From: Verrucomicrobiales bacterium
GTDB lineage: Bacteria; Verrucomicrobiota; Verrucomicrobiia; Limisphaerales; J093
DNA length: 64,000 bases
Assembly (NCBI GenBank): GCA_015075445.1
Contig: JABTUJ010000018.1
Coordinates: 62,001 to 126,000 of the forward strand
Reading direction: 5' to 3'
Shown here one piece after another: positions 53,570 through 62,076 of this stretch. Within the stretch, counting starts at the first letter, position 1, and each line of letters starts with the position of its first letter. The notes below the pieces were generated by a model. That model made no database searches and was not told the DNA's origin. It saw only the letters and a program-made list of their open reading frames with translations. The position numbers were made by a program, and so were the translations under genes.

Positions 53570-54091
53570 TCAACGTCGGCCGCGGGGCGGCGGCGGAACC
53601 TCGGCCGGAGGGGCATCCTGGGCATGCCGGGGGCCGGTGCCATCGCGGAGTCCCTGTCCCTGTCCCTGCCCCTGGCGATGACGTTGGCCGCCGCGTTCGG
53701 CCGGACCGAAACCGCGACCGCCCGGACGGCCCTCAGCGTCCCGATAGCCGGGACCCCCGCGCCGGCCGTTGGCGGGGCCGAAACCCTGGCCGCGGCCATC
53801 ACGGGGGCGATCGACGGAGCCGGGGCCGCGTCGCTGTTGGAACTGCTCGAGCCAGGCCTGTTCCTCGGCCGTGAGCGACCCCTGGGCCTGCTTTTCGCGC
53901 AGCGACGTCAGGTACTCGTCGCAGGCGGCGCGCTGGGCCGCGCGCTCTTCCGGGCTGAGGTTGCGGCCATAGCCGGGGGGGTGTCCCCAAGGGCAGGACG
54001 GGTTGGCACTGTCCTGGGCCTGGAGGGTGAGGGCGGGGCTGCCGAGAAGCAGGGCCGCCAGACAGAACCGGGTGATGGATGGACGTTTCAT
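53570..54091 (-). CDS. Small secreted Gly/Arg/Gln-rich protein, Spy/CpxP-like position
   Basis: 173 residues from ATG 54091. Signal peptide MKRPSITRFCLAALLLGSPA then LTLQAQ. A short helical part follows (LSPEERAAQRAACDEYLTSL, GSLTAEEQAWLEQFQQRRGP) with two cysteines. The last 85 residues are low complexity, rich in Gly, Arg, Gln and Pro (GQRHRQGQGQGQGLRDGTG). No enzyme motif. Secreted helical proteins directly upstream of an OmpR-type regulator and kinase recall Spy/CpxP-type envelope stress proteins. This is a positional inference; I see no sequence proof of homology. Confidence 0.65.
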   Translation of the reverse strand: MKRPSITRFCLAALLLGSPALTLQAQDSANPSCPWGHPPGYGRNLSPEERAAQRAACDEYLTSLREKQAQGSLTAEEQAWLEQFQQRRGPGSVDRPRDGRGQGFGPANGRRGGPGYRDAEGRPGGRGFGPAERGGQRHRQGQGQGQGLRDGTGPRHAQDAPPAEVPPPPRGRR

Positions 54092-54204
54092 AGTGTTCCG
54101 ATCAAGACTGTTGTGGTTTCGACTTTCTTCCGGGACCGGCGCACCCCAGTGCGTCGTTCCATCCATGACAGAGTGTGGCCGGATGAACGGAGGCCGCGGG
54201 CGCG

Positions 54205-54222
54205 GATGACACTTTTGTCATC
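54205..54222. promoter_or_regulatory. Perfect palindrome upstream of the Spy-like gene
   Basis: GATGACA-CTTT-TGTCATC, 7-bp arms, overlapping the stop codon of the preceding gene; GGATGACA recurs directly at 54226-54233. It lies about 115 nt before the Spy-like start and could be a regulator-binding site or an RNA hairpin between genes. Confidence 0.4.
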
Positions 54223-54583
54223 AGCGGATGACAATGCGGGGATCGACCTCGTACTTGGTGCCGTCGTTGGCAAACAGGAGGAGGGTGTACTTGTAAGTGC
54301 CGGCGTCGGCGTTGGCCCGGACCTGGGGACGGATGACGGCTTCGCCCTGGCCCCCCTGGCGTCCGTCGCAGTATAGGTACTTGACGAACGGTGAGTTGCG
54401 GGCAAATCGCGCGTCGAGTTCCTGGCCGGCGATGAACAGGACGAGGTCGCCTTCGGTGGATTTCCAGACAATGTGGTCGCCGCGTCCGGCCTGGACATCC
54501 GGGGCGGGCTCGAAGTGCAGGCCGTTCTTGGGATCGATGGACACGACGATTTCGAAGGTCTTGAGGTTGGTTTCAGTGAGCAT
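54221..54583 (-). CDS. Small beta-rich protein, 120 residues
   Basis: ATG 54583, MLTETNLKTFEIVVSIDPKN. No signal peptide. Pattern of short beta strands (FEIVVSID, DHIVWKSTEGDLVLFIAGQE, GTYKYTLLLFANDGTKYEVD) ending DPRIVIR, which suggests a cupredoxin- or Ig-like sandwich. Only one His (LHFEP) and one Cys (YCDG) are present, too few for a classical type 1 copper site. Starts 4 nt after the cyclase-TPR gene stop, so translation is probably coupled to it and it may be a partner of that receptor. No family name can be given with confidence. Confidence 0.7.
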   Translation of the reverse strand: MLTETNLKTFEIVVSIDPKNGLHFEPAPDVQAGRGDHIVWKSTEGDLVLFIAGQELDARFARNSPFVKYLYCDGRQGGQGEAVIRPQVRANADAGTYKYTLLLFANDGTKYEVDPRIVIR

Positions 54584-54587
54584 GGTT

Positions 54588-56957
54588 TCAGCGTGGTTGA
54601 CCGGCCTGGGTCGCTGGGGGCGCGGGGATCTCCGCCCACGCCGCCGAATCCTGACGCAGCGACTCGAGGTCCGGGTGACGGTCCACAGTATGCTGGGGAC
54701 AACCGGCGCGCAAAGCCTCGCGGAGAAACTCGAGAGCCGCCGGGCGTTGGCCGATGCGTTCGCTGGCGAGGGCAGCCTGCAAGAAGACCGAGGCATCGGC
54801 GGTCCCGGCGGCGAGGGCTTCCGCGAGAGCGGCGCGGGCGGCCTCGGGGTTCCCGAGGAACGCGTGGTACAAGGCCAGGTCGGCGAGGACGAGCGGTTGT
54901 TTGCGGTTCACGCGGAGGCTGGCCTCGGCCAGGGTGACGGCCTCGTGGTAGGCGGCCGCCGCGGACGTGCCGGCGGGGTCGGTGTGGCGGCGGGCGTCGG
55001 CCAGGTTGCCCCACCAGACGTAGTGGCGCGGGTCGAGTTCGGTGGCCTGGAGGGACCACGCGGCGGCTTGGTCGAACTGGTGTTCGAAGAAGCGGATGGT
55101 GCCGAGGTTCGAGCAGGCCTGCGCGGTGGGTTTCAAGGCGATGGATTGCTCGAGGAGGCGGGCAGCCTCGGGAAAGCGGCCCTGCAGAAAGAGCAGGCCA
55201 CCGAGGTTCGCATACCCCGAATAGTTGTCCGGCGTCAGGTCGATGACGCGGCGGAAGCAGCGCTCGGCGTCCCCAAGCCGGTCGGTGCGGTTGGCGTAGA
55301 AGACGCCCAGGGAACGCCAGGCGCGCCAGTCGCCCTCGTCCTGCCGGGCGGCCTCGAGGTGGATCGCTTCGGCGGTGGCGTAGTCGCCGGCTTCTTCGTA
55401 GGCGCGGGCGAGCCAGGTGCGCGCGCGGACGTAGCCCGGATCGAGGTTCAATGCCTGGCGGAAGGAGGCGATCGCCTGGCCCGGCTGGCCCCGGCCGAGC
55501 CGCACCAAGCCGAGGGTGAAGTGGGCGGCGGGGAGCTGGTTCGTGCTGAGCTCGATGGCGCGCACGGCGCTGTTGAAGGCGTCCTCGATGTAGGGCCGAT
55601 CCTGGGTGCGCTCGAAAAGGCGCCAGTAGGCCTCGCCGAGGGCGGCGAAGGCCGGCGCGAACGCCGGGTCCAAATTCACCGCGCCTTCGAGAACGCGGAC
55701 GGCGTTGCTGGCCTGGAGGCTCGGATCGTAACGGGCGAGTTCACCCATGCCTTGCAGGTAGAGCCGGTAGGCTTCGGCATTGGTGGTCTCGGTGGAGCCC
55801 CGCATGGGCGGAAGGAGGGGGGCTTCGGCGAGCTTCAGCCAGGCGACCACCTGCTCGGCGACGCGCTGGCCGGCACTGAGCAGGTTGGCGTCGACCACTT
55901 CGAGGATGTCGGCCCCGACGGTGTCGGCGGTGCGGGCGTCTTCGAGGGTGATGCTCAAGCGGGTGCGATCGAGGTCCTGGAGCCAGCGCAGCGAGAGGAC
56001 ATGCGTGGCGCCCAGGCGTCGGCGGACTTCGTTCACGCTCTCGACCCGCTCGGCCAGCAGGTCCGTGTTGGGGACCAGACGCAATGGCAGTGCCCGCTCC
56101 TGCTTGAGCTGGGCCAGACGGCCGAGGGTGACGTGGACCAGGCCTTCGAGAAGGGTCTGGTCGCCCGCGCTGTCCGACGGGTTCCCTGCCGCCAGCAAGG
56201 CCAGCGTGCTCGTGGGAGGGCGCGGGGAGTCGTGAGGTCGGGACAGCAGCCAGACCATGCCCGCCAGCAGCACGAGCGCCGTGCCGGTCCCGATCGCGGT
56301 ACGAAGCGGGTCGGGTGAGGTGCGCCGCGGCGGTTTCCACCGGGCCAGACCTTGTTCCCCCACCTCGGTCAAAGTGACCGGTCTGGCGATGCCGCGGAGC
56401 CGGTAGCGCCCGTAGCGTTGCCAGCGGACGGGCGCGAGACCGGCGGGCGCATCCCGGTCGAGCTCGGGCTGCGCCGCAGCGCAAGCTTCCTGGCTCGCCA
56501 GGATCTGGTCGGGACCACCCAAGGCCATCAGGCGGGCCGCGGCATCCACGTCCGAACCGAAGAGCTCGAGGTCGGCGCCCTTGCGCTCGACGACGATGTC
56601 GCCGGTGTGAATGCCGATGCGATCGAACACGGGTTGGGCCTGGCCGACTGCCTGTGCGCGCAACCGCTGCTGCAACCGGAGCGCGAAGCGCACCGCCGTC
56701 GCCGGGTGGGCGAACAGGAGCAGAAAGGAGTCGCCGCTGGTGCCCGCCTCGACCGCGTCGGGGAAGTGAGCCAGCAGTTCGCGCACCTGGCGGTGGTGGG
56801 CCTGGATGCGCTCGATTCCGGCGCGTTCCCCCAGGGCCTGCTTCAACCGGGTCGATCCGACGATGTCGGTGAAGACGAGGGTGACCCGCTGTTGCCCGTT
56901 GGGGGGCCAGGCGGCGGCCTGGCCAGGATCGAGGCTCTCGGGTGGTCCTTCCGGCAT
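54588..56957 (-). CDS. Class III adenylate/guanylate cyclase with membrane segment and TPR repeats
   Basis: 789 residues. The N-terminal class III nucleotide cyclase domain (about 22-200) has VTLVFTDIVGSTRLKQAL (metal Asp31) and AGTSGDSFLLLF (metal Asp76). The usual V-N-x-A-A-R block reads FGSDVDAAARLM: Asp138 replaces Asn and Arg142 is kept. One membrane helix follows (TAIGTGTALVLLAGMVWLLS, about 240-260), then an alpha/beta module (TLLEGLVHVTLGRLAQL, VVDANLLSAGQRVAEQVVAW) seen in TolB/FlgO-like cyclase fusions. About eight TPRs follow to the end. The topology places cyclase in the cytoplasm and TPRs outside it. It may make cAMP or cGMP, or be a degenerate sensor. Confidence 0.85.
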   Translation of the reverse strand: MPEGPPESLDPGQAAAWPPNGQQRVTLVFTDIVGSTRLKQALGERAGIERIQAHHRQVRELLAHFPDAVEAGTSGDSFLLLFAHPATAVRFALRLQQRLRAQAVGQAQPVFDRIGIHTGDIVVERKGADLELFGSDVDAAARLMALGGPDQILASQEACAAAQPELDRDAPAGLAPVRWQRYGRYRLRGIARPVTLTEVGEQGLARWKPPRRTSPDPLRTAIGTGTALVLLAGMVWLLSRPHDSPRPPTSTLALLAAGNPSDSAGDQTLLEGLVHVTLGRLAQLKQERALPLRLVPNTDLLAERVESVNEVRRRLGATHVLSLRWLQDLDRTRLSITLEDARTADTVGADILEVVDANLLSAGQRVAEQVVAWLKLAEAPLLPPMRGSTETTNAEAYRLYLQGMGELARYDPSLQASNAVRVLEGAVNLDPAFAPAFAALGEAYWRLFERTQDRPYIEDAFNSAVRAIELSTNQLPAAHFTLGLVRLGRGQPGQAIASFRQALNLDPGYVRARTWLARAYEEAGDYATAEAIHLEAARQDEGDWRAWRSLGVFYANRTDRLGDAERCFRRVIDLTPDNYSGYANLGGLLFLQGRFPEAARLLEQSIALKPTAQACSNLGTIRFFEHQFDQAAAWSLQATELDPRHYVWWGNLADARRHTDPAGTSAAAAYHEAVTLAEASLRVNRKQPLVLADLALYHAFLGNPEAARAALAEALAAGTADASVFLQAALASERIGQRPAALEFLREALRAGCPQHTVDRHPDLESLRQDSAAWAEIPAPPATQAGQPR

Positions 56958-57076
56958 GGTCGGAAGCGTACACGCGGTCGCAGGTCAAACCAACCCGAAT
57001 GACGTCGGCGCCGGCTCGACCCTCTTCAAGCCCCCCCGGCGACCTGTCCCGACCACGCTGGATGTCTCATGCCCGG

Positions 57077-57151
57077 GGTAGGCGCTGACGTGAGGAGCGA
57101 AGTGGCAACGCCCCTGTCTTCACTTCGCCTGCCTCACGTCGGCGCCTACAC
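57077..57151. repeat. Family D palindrome overlapping a gene 3' end
   Basis: GGTAGGCGCTGACGTGAGG and CCTCACGTCGGCGCCTACA flank a loop of about 35 nt. Its right arm (57120-57151) is translated as the last residues (SRVGADVRQAK) of the minus-strand gene 57120-58736. Confidence 0.85.
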
Positions 57152-58736
57152 GAGAAGCGCTGCCTGGATTGCCGGGCCCGAACCAGCCAGCCTGGGCGGC
57201 ACGCACGTCCGCGTCCGTCGCCCGCTGGGGCCAGACCCAATCGCGGCCCTGGAGGAATGACCGGCCTTCACCTTCGGGCGGTCGGGCATCGCCCCCGTCA
57301 TCCCGGCCGTCAGCCCCGACGGAATACAGCGTGAAGCCGCCGTCGGCGTTTCGCCGGTAGCGCAGCGGTTGGCCATCCACCCAGTCCCGGGGCGGGGTGG
57401 CGGCGAAGGCGGGCACCAGGGCCGCGAGGTTCGTTGGCCACTCGCCGTGACGGAGGCGGTAGCGCTTGAGGGCGATCGCCGTGCGCGCCAGTTCGGCATA
57501 GCCGTCCACAGCGAGAGCCTTCTGCAAAGCCCTTTCGTGCGCTGAAAGGGAAAAGGTAGCGAACCAGAAGCGGAGGCGGTTGTAGGCGTTCGGGCGCTCG
57601 AACTCCGCGGGCACGGCCAGGGCGGGAATGCCGGCATTCACGCCCTTCGGATTGGCCGGGGCGGCCCGAACATCGCGGTGTGTGCAGGCGGCGTTGGCCG
57701 CGTCCGCAAGTGCTTGGACCGACCGGCCGTAGAAGCGGGCGTCCTGGCTGGACCAAGCGAAGCGCCAGAGCTCGGCGAAAACGAAGCGCCGGAACGCCGC
57801 GCCCCGATGTTGGAGGGGGCCGAGCCAGTTCATCACCGTGTCAGACCCTGCGAGTGGGGAGTCTTGGCCGTCACGGTCAAAAGGCGGGACGAGCGCCAGC
57901 GCCTCACGCAGCTCCGACCGGGTGGGGCGTCCGTGGGCGTGCTGTGCGAGGTACGCGGCACGTTCCATCCGGAGGGCGTCGACCGTGCCGGCCAGGAAGC
58001 TGGGTTCCTGCCAGGCCGTTTGGAGTGCGGCGAGCTGCACGTCGGTCCAGTCGTCGGCTTCGAGTGCCTGCCACACATCGCCCAGGGCCACCTGCCCGAG
58101 GGACATCCGCACCAGTTGGCTGACGAGAACGCCCTCATGCAGCAGGCTGTCGACCAAGGCGCGGCTGGCCAGGAGGTTCTCAAGCGCCTCCGCCGGCTTG
58201 CCCTCCAGCAGCGCCATGACGGTGGCCAATCGCAAGACCTGACTCAGGTTCTTGAGGGGGGTCAGGTGCGGAAACTGGAGGTCCCAGGGCTGGGCGTAGT
58301 CAAGCTGAACCACCAGCGGGGCGTTGGTCAGCCAGGCACGCAGCTCAGGCACTCGCGCGCGGCTCGGTGCAAAGTTGAGGGAAAAGACCGCGCAGGCATG
58401 CGTCGGGTTCGGGTGACCGGCCCAACCAGCCGGTCCCCAAAGCACGGCCTCCTTGCCGGGAGGCAACTGGCGAGGGGTAACGGGCTCGCCAGACACGGTG
58501 CGCCCTGGCAGCGACAGCAACGCCGGCAACTGCGCCGGCAGGAAGACGCGCGCCCCGCGGATGCGCAAGGCGGGGTCGAGGGCGGCCACTTCCATCGGCT
58601 CGCCGCGGGCGGCCATGGCGCGCTTCCAGGAGGCGAGCGAGAGCTGACCGCGAATCCGCTCCTCGACGAGGAAGAGGACCACCAGACCCAGCACGCCGGC
58701 GGTACCGCCCACGAGCAGCTTGGTGCGGCGCGTCAT
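57120..58736 (-). CDS. Membrane-anchored conserved protein with pseudopilin-like C-terminal motif
   Basis: 538 residues. N-terminal anchor: TKLLVGGTAGVLGLVVLFLV after a short basic start. The bulk is helical with no catalytic motif I recognise. Near the C-terminus, AIALKRYRLRHGEWPTNLAALVPAF then FTLYSVGADGRDDGGDARPP resembles the C-terminal region of verrucomicrobial GspG-like and general-secretion associated proteins. The final dozen or so residues come from a family D repeat, so the ancestral stop has probably been lost or moved. Its ATG overlaps the sulfatase stop by 4 nt, so the two are coupled. Confidence 0.72.
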   Translation of the reverse strand: MTRRTKLLVGGTAGVLGLVVLFLVEERIRGQLSLASWKRAMAARGEPMEVAALDPALRIRGARVFLPAQLPALLSLPGRTVSGEPVTPRQLPPGKEAVLWGPAGWAGHPNPTHACAVFSLNFAPSRARVPELRAWLTNAPLVVQLDYAQPWDLQFPHLTPLKNLSQVLRLATVMALLEGKPAEALENLLASRALVDSLLHEGVLVSQLVRMSLGQVALGDVWQALEADDWTDVQLAALQTAWQEPSFLAGTVDALRMERAAYLAQHAHGRPTRSELREALALVPPFDRDGQDSPLAGSDTVMNWLGPLQHRGAAFRRFVFAELWRFAWSSQDARFYGRSVQALADAANAACTHRDVRAAPANPKGVNAGIPALAVPAEFERPNAYNRLRFWFATFSLSAHERALQKALAVDGYAELARTAIALKRYRLRHGEWPTNLAALVPAFAATPPRDWVDGQPLRYRRNADGGFTLYSVGADGRDDGGDARPPEGEGRSFLQGRDWVWPQRATDADVRAAQAGWFGPGNPGSASRVGADVRQAK

Positions 58737-60172
58737 GGCGCGTTCTTGACCGGCCAGTCTGGCGATTCGCTTCGGGCGGTCTTCAGGTAGGCGTCGAGTT
58801 TCGCGACGAGATCGGGATGCCGGGCCGCGAGGTCGTGCTGTTCGCCCAGGTCCTGAGCGAGGTCATAGAGCACGAGCGGCGCGTCCGCGCGGCGTTCGCG
58901 GATGGCCTTCCAGCGGCCCTGATACAGGGCGGCCTGGCTGAAGCCGCGCTCGTGAAACTCCCAGTACAGGTACTCGTGCCGGGCCTGTCCTTCACCGTTG
59001 GCCAACAACTCGGGGACGAAGCTGAGCGAATCCAGGCCGTCGGGGACCCGCGCCCCGGCCAACTCGCAGGCGGTGGCGAACCAGTCACCAAAGTACGCTG
59101 GGTGCGACGACACGCGGCCGGCCGGCACGTGCCCTGGCCACCACGCCAGACAGGGGACGCGGATACCCCCGTCGGTCAGGCTCCGTTTGAAGCCGCGGAG
59201 AGGGCCGGCGGGCTGGAAGCGCTCGGGATGATGGCTGCTCTCGTTGTGCGGGCCGTTGTCACTCGTGAAGATCACCAGCGTGTTGTGCGCCAGGTCCAGG
59301 CGCTGGAGCAACTCGAGCAACCGGCCCACATAGCTGTCCAGCCGAGTGATCATCGCCGCGTGTCCCTTGTCCTGCGCGGGCCAGTCCTGACGGGCATAGG
59401 GCCCATAATCGGGCACGTGGGCACCGTCCTTGAGCTCGCGATTGCGCTCGTTGTTCGCGTGCGGGATGACCGGGCTCCAGTAGAGGAAGAACGGGCGGGA
59501 CGGGTGATTGGCGATGAACTTCAGGGCTTCGTCGGCCAAGAGGTCATCGGCATAGAGGATGCCGTCCTCGGCATAGCCACCACCATAGTTGCCGACCGGG
59601 GTGACGACGTTGGGCAGGAGGATTTGGGTCTCGTTGCGCCAAAGGCGGTCGGGGAAGTGGTTGTGCGCGTGGTGCTGGTTGAGGTAGCCGAAGAAGTAAT
59701 CGAAACCCTGGCGGCGAGGCAGGCCGCTCTCGGCGGCGCCGACATCTCCCAGGCCCCACTTGCCAATGAGGGCGGTCGTGTAGCCGGCGGCCTGGAGGGC
59801 GCGGGCGACGGTGACGTCGTCGGAACGCAAAGCCTGGGCGCGGGGATTGGCGGGTCCCGCATTGCCGCGGACGCGCGTTCGGCCATGGTGCTGACCGGTC
59901 ATGAGCACGCTGCGGGAGGGAGCACACACGGTCGCGCCCGCGTAGAACTGCGTGAACCGGAGACCCTCGCGCGCCATCCGATCCAGATGCGGGGTCTGGA
60001 TGATCCGCTGGCCGTAACAGCCCAGCTCGCCGTAGCCGAGGTCGTCGGCCATGAGCCAGATCAGATTGGGCCGGTCGGCAGCGTGAATGGTGAAGACGGC
60101 CAGCGCGGCGGTGAGGGTTAGGCCGAGGCGCCACGCGTCGGAGAACGGTCGGGAGTGGCAATCGCGTTTCAT
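58733..60172 (-). CDS. Arylsulfatase-type sulfatase
   Basis: 479 residues, exported (signal LGLTLTAALAVFTIHAAD). Type I sulfatase: PNLIWLMADDLGYGELGCYG with the metal Asp pair, and CAPSRSVLMTG with Cys83 as the residue converted to formylglycine. Also present are LIGKWGLG (active-site Lys) and FTSDNGPHNE (metal Asp-Asn). Activity needs a formylglycine-generating enzyme, not in this window. It probably removes sulfate from a sulfated glycan, matching the glycosidases of the 35-46 kb region. First gene of a two-gene unit with 57120-58736. Confidence 0.94.
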   Translation of the reverse strand: MKRDCHSRPFSDAWRLGLTLTAALAVFTIHAADRPNLIWLMADDLGYGELGCYGQRIIQTPHLDRMAREGLRFTQFYAGATVCAPSRSVLMTGQHHGRTRVRGNAGPANPRAQALRSDDVTVARALQAAGYTTALIGKWGLGDVGAAESGLPRRQGFDYFFGYLNQHHAHNHFPDRLWRNETQILLPNVVTPVGNYGGGYAEDGILYADDLLADEALKFIANHPSRPFFLYWSPVIPHANNERNRELKDGAHVPDYGPYARQDWPAQDKGHAAMITRLDSYVGRLLELLQRLDLAHNTLVIFTSDNGPHNESSHHPERFQPAGPLRGFKRSLTDGGIRVPCLAWWPGHVPAGRVSSHPAYFGDWFATACELAGARVPDGLDSLSFVPELLANGEGQARHEYLYWEFHERGFSQAALYQGRWKAIRERRADAPLVLYDLAQDLGEQHDLAARHPDLVAKLDAYLKTARSESPDWPVKNAP

Positions 60173-60275
60173 GATCCGGGAGGCGGCAACCGCCGGGTCA
60201 TCCCCAACAGTTGGCCAATCACACTGGACACCGTTTCAACATCCTCCCCTTTGTCAACCCCGGAGGCTTCTCCCT

Positions 60276-60392
60276 GCACCGCCCGGTGAGGGCACCGGGC
60301 CTACAACCTGTAGGCCGGGTCCCCCGACCCGGCGGAGAGACTCCCGGCCCCTGAATCCTCCGCCGATTTCGAACATCGGGGATTGGGGAGCG
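60276..60392. repeat. Family C hairpin followed by a half family B copy
   Basis: CCCGGTGAGGGCACCGGGCC, CTACAACCTGTAG and GGCCGGGTCCCCCGACCCGG (60281-60335) are a family C copy outside a gene. TCCTCCGCCGATTTCGAACA and CGGGGATTGGGG (60356-60388) are one arm of family B. Confidence 0.85.
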
Positions 60393-60396
60393 GGAA

Positions 60397-62070
60397 TCAG
60401 GGGGACGCCAAGGACTCGAGTGCGAGCGATGCCAACAAGAACCAGGCTGCGCCGGATTGGGCGCGCAATTCGCAGATCAGTTCGATGTCCCGGTCTTCGT
60501 CGACTTCGAACGGCTGTTCGAGCCATACCCCGGCCTGGTCACCCACGAGTTCGTAAGGCCGAATCGCCGAGGCCCCCACCACCCGGAGTCCGGCACCATG
60601 GTTCCGGCCGAAAGGCAACCGCTGCACGCCCTCGGTCACGACTTTTCCAAGGAACTTGTAGTGACCGGGGCCGAGACGAACCGTCGTGCGCCACGAAGCC
60701 GACGTCATCGGTCCCGCGCGGATGTGCAAGGCCTCGCCGCCACCCGGAGCGGTGCGTCGTTCCAAGCAGCCACCTGCCGGCGCGTCGAATCCCTCCCAAT
60801 CCAGCAGGCGGAGCGGGCCATGGACGAACCGGGCCAGACGCGGCTCCGGTTCGTTCATCTGCCGCTGGATTGAGGCACGCCGCAGGGCGATGCGCTCTTT
60901 GGAGTCGGCGATGGCGACTTCGAGTTCGCGGACCTCGCGCGCAGGCAGGAGGGGTCGAAGCCGTTGAACGAGGTCATCCGCCTCACGCTGGAGCCACGGC
61001 ACGTCGAGAAGGTTGGTCGTGAGTTGGCCGATCCGTGCGCGGTAGGCCTGCCGACCTTCGGACGTCTCCAGTACCGCCCGGGCCACGAGTCCCTGCATCG
61101 CCGGACGGAGGGTCGCGTCGGGTCGCCCGAAGAGCTGATCCATGCCGTGCGGCAGGAACACCATCCGGCCGCTGTCCACGTCGTGGTAGATCCGGAAGTT
61201 GTTTCGGGCCAGGCAATAGCCGTCGCGGTGACCGGTGATCACTTCCATCGCCATGAAGCTCGCGAACCGGTCCAGATCGAGCACCTGGCCCAGGCGGGTC
61301 CAGCGAGCGGCGACATCCGGGTCGCGGGCGGCGGCCGCCAACGCGGCCAGGTCACTCCGGTCGTCGGGCCCCGCTCCGGCGTCCTTCTCGAGCGCTTCAT
61401 CCACGTCGTGTCCCGGGCCGGTGTCGTACAAATTGCCGCGGGGATCCCGGAAGTAGCGGCCGAGGAACTCCTCGGTGAATCCCTCTTTCAACACGTACAA
61501 GCCGAGGCGCCGGCCGTTCAGCGTCACGAGCGCATGCGTCACCCGGGGTGCCGGGATTTGGGCCGCCCGAAACAGGGCGCTGCCGGCGTACTCGTTGAAA
61601 TAGCTGGGATCCTCGACGGAGTTGTTGAGGTGAAGCTTGCGCAACCCGTGAAAGCCGGCCTCGGCGTCCGCTCCGTCGAACCGCAGCGTGAAGGAGGGTT
61701 TGTCGTCGAGGCCACGGAAGCTGCCGGTTGAGCCCTTCAGGTGGAGGCGGACGCGATCGTGCATTCGCTGCCCATCCTCAACGACGCGGCCGGGAACATT
61801 TTGCCGGCTGTTCTGGCGCAACCGGTCGGCGTCTTCGGGGGCGAGGAACAGGGCCAATCGGGAGATGGTGCCGCTCGTGAAGAGGTCGGAACCCGGCGCC
61901 TGGACACCGGCAGGCCCGGCGACTGCGTCCCGCGCGGTTGCCGTGTCGCGGGTCCCATCGCCAGCAACAACCCAGTTTGCCACCGCGAGGGTGCCCGCAA
62001 TTCCGCTGCGCACCAGCAACCACCATGTCAGGAGACGGGGCATGGGATACGACGAGACGCGTGCCTTCAC
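60397..62070 (-). CDS. CotH kinase family protein (second copy type)
   Basis: 557 residues from GTG 62070 (an ATG lies 9 codons in). Signal/anchor RLLTWWLLVRSGIAGTLAVA. CotH-like features: RVRLHLKGSTGSFRGLDDKP, FHGLRKLHLNNSVEDPSYFN (conserved Asn), ALVTLNGRRLGLYVLKEGFT, and NNFRIYHDVDSGRMVFLPHG then MDQLFG for the metal-binding strand. The C-terminal 150 residues are a beta domain (CLERRTAPGGGEALHIRAGP), probably carbohydrate-binding. Its stop lies beside family B/C repeats. It starts 6 nt after the phosphodiester glycosidase stop, so they form an operon. Confidence 0.83.
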   Translation of the reverse strand: MKARVSSYPMPRLLTWWLLVRSGIAGTLAVANWVVAGDGTRDTATARDAVAGPAGVQAPGSDLFTSGTISRLALFLAPEDADRLRQNSRQNVPGRVVEDGQRMHDRVRLHLKGSTGSFRGLDDKPSFTLRFDGADAEAGFHGLRKLHLNNSVEDPSYFNEYAGSALFRAAQIPAPRVTHALVTLNGRRLGLYVLKEGFTEEFLGRYFRDPRGNLYDTGPGHDVDEALEKDAGAGPDDRSDLAALAAAARDPDVAARWTRLGQVLDLDRFASFMAMEVITGHRDGYCLARNNFRIYHDVDSGRMVFLPHGMDQLFGRPDATLRPAMQGLVARAVLETSEGRQAYRARIGQLTTNLLDVPWLQREADDLVQRLRPLLPAREVRELEVAIADSKERIALRRASIQRQMNEPEPRLARFVHGPLRLLDWEGFDAPAGGCLERRTAPGGGEALHIRAGPMTSASWRTTVRLGPGHYKFLGKVVTEGVQRLPFGRNHGAGLRVVGASAIRPYELVGDQAGVWLEQPFEVDEDRDIELICELRAQSGAAWFLLASLALESLASP

Positions 62071-62076
62071 GCGACG

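Noticed and set aside
60252..60257. Promoter for the sulfatase gene (perfect TTGACA on the minus strand)
   Set aside because: No acceptable -10 hexamer lies 16-18 nt downstream.
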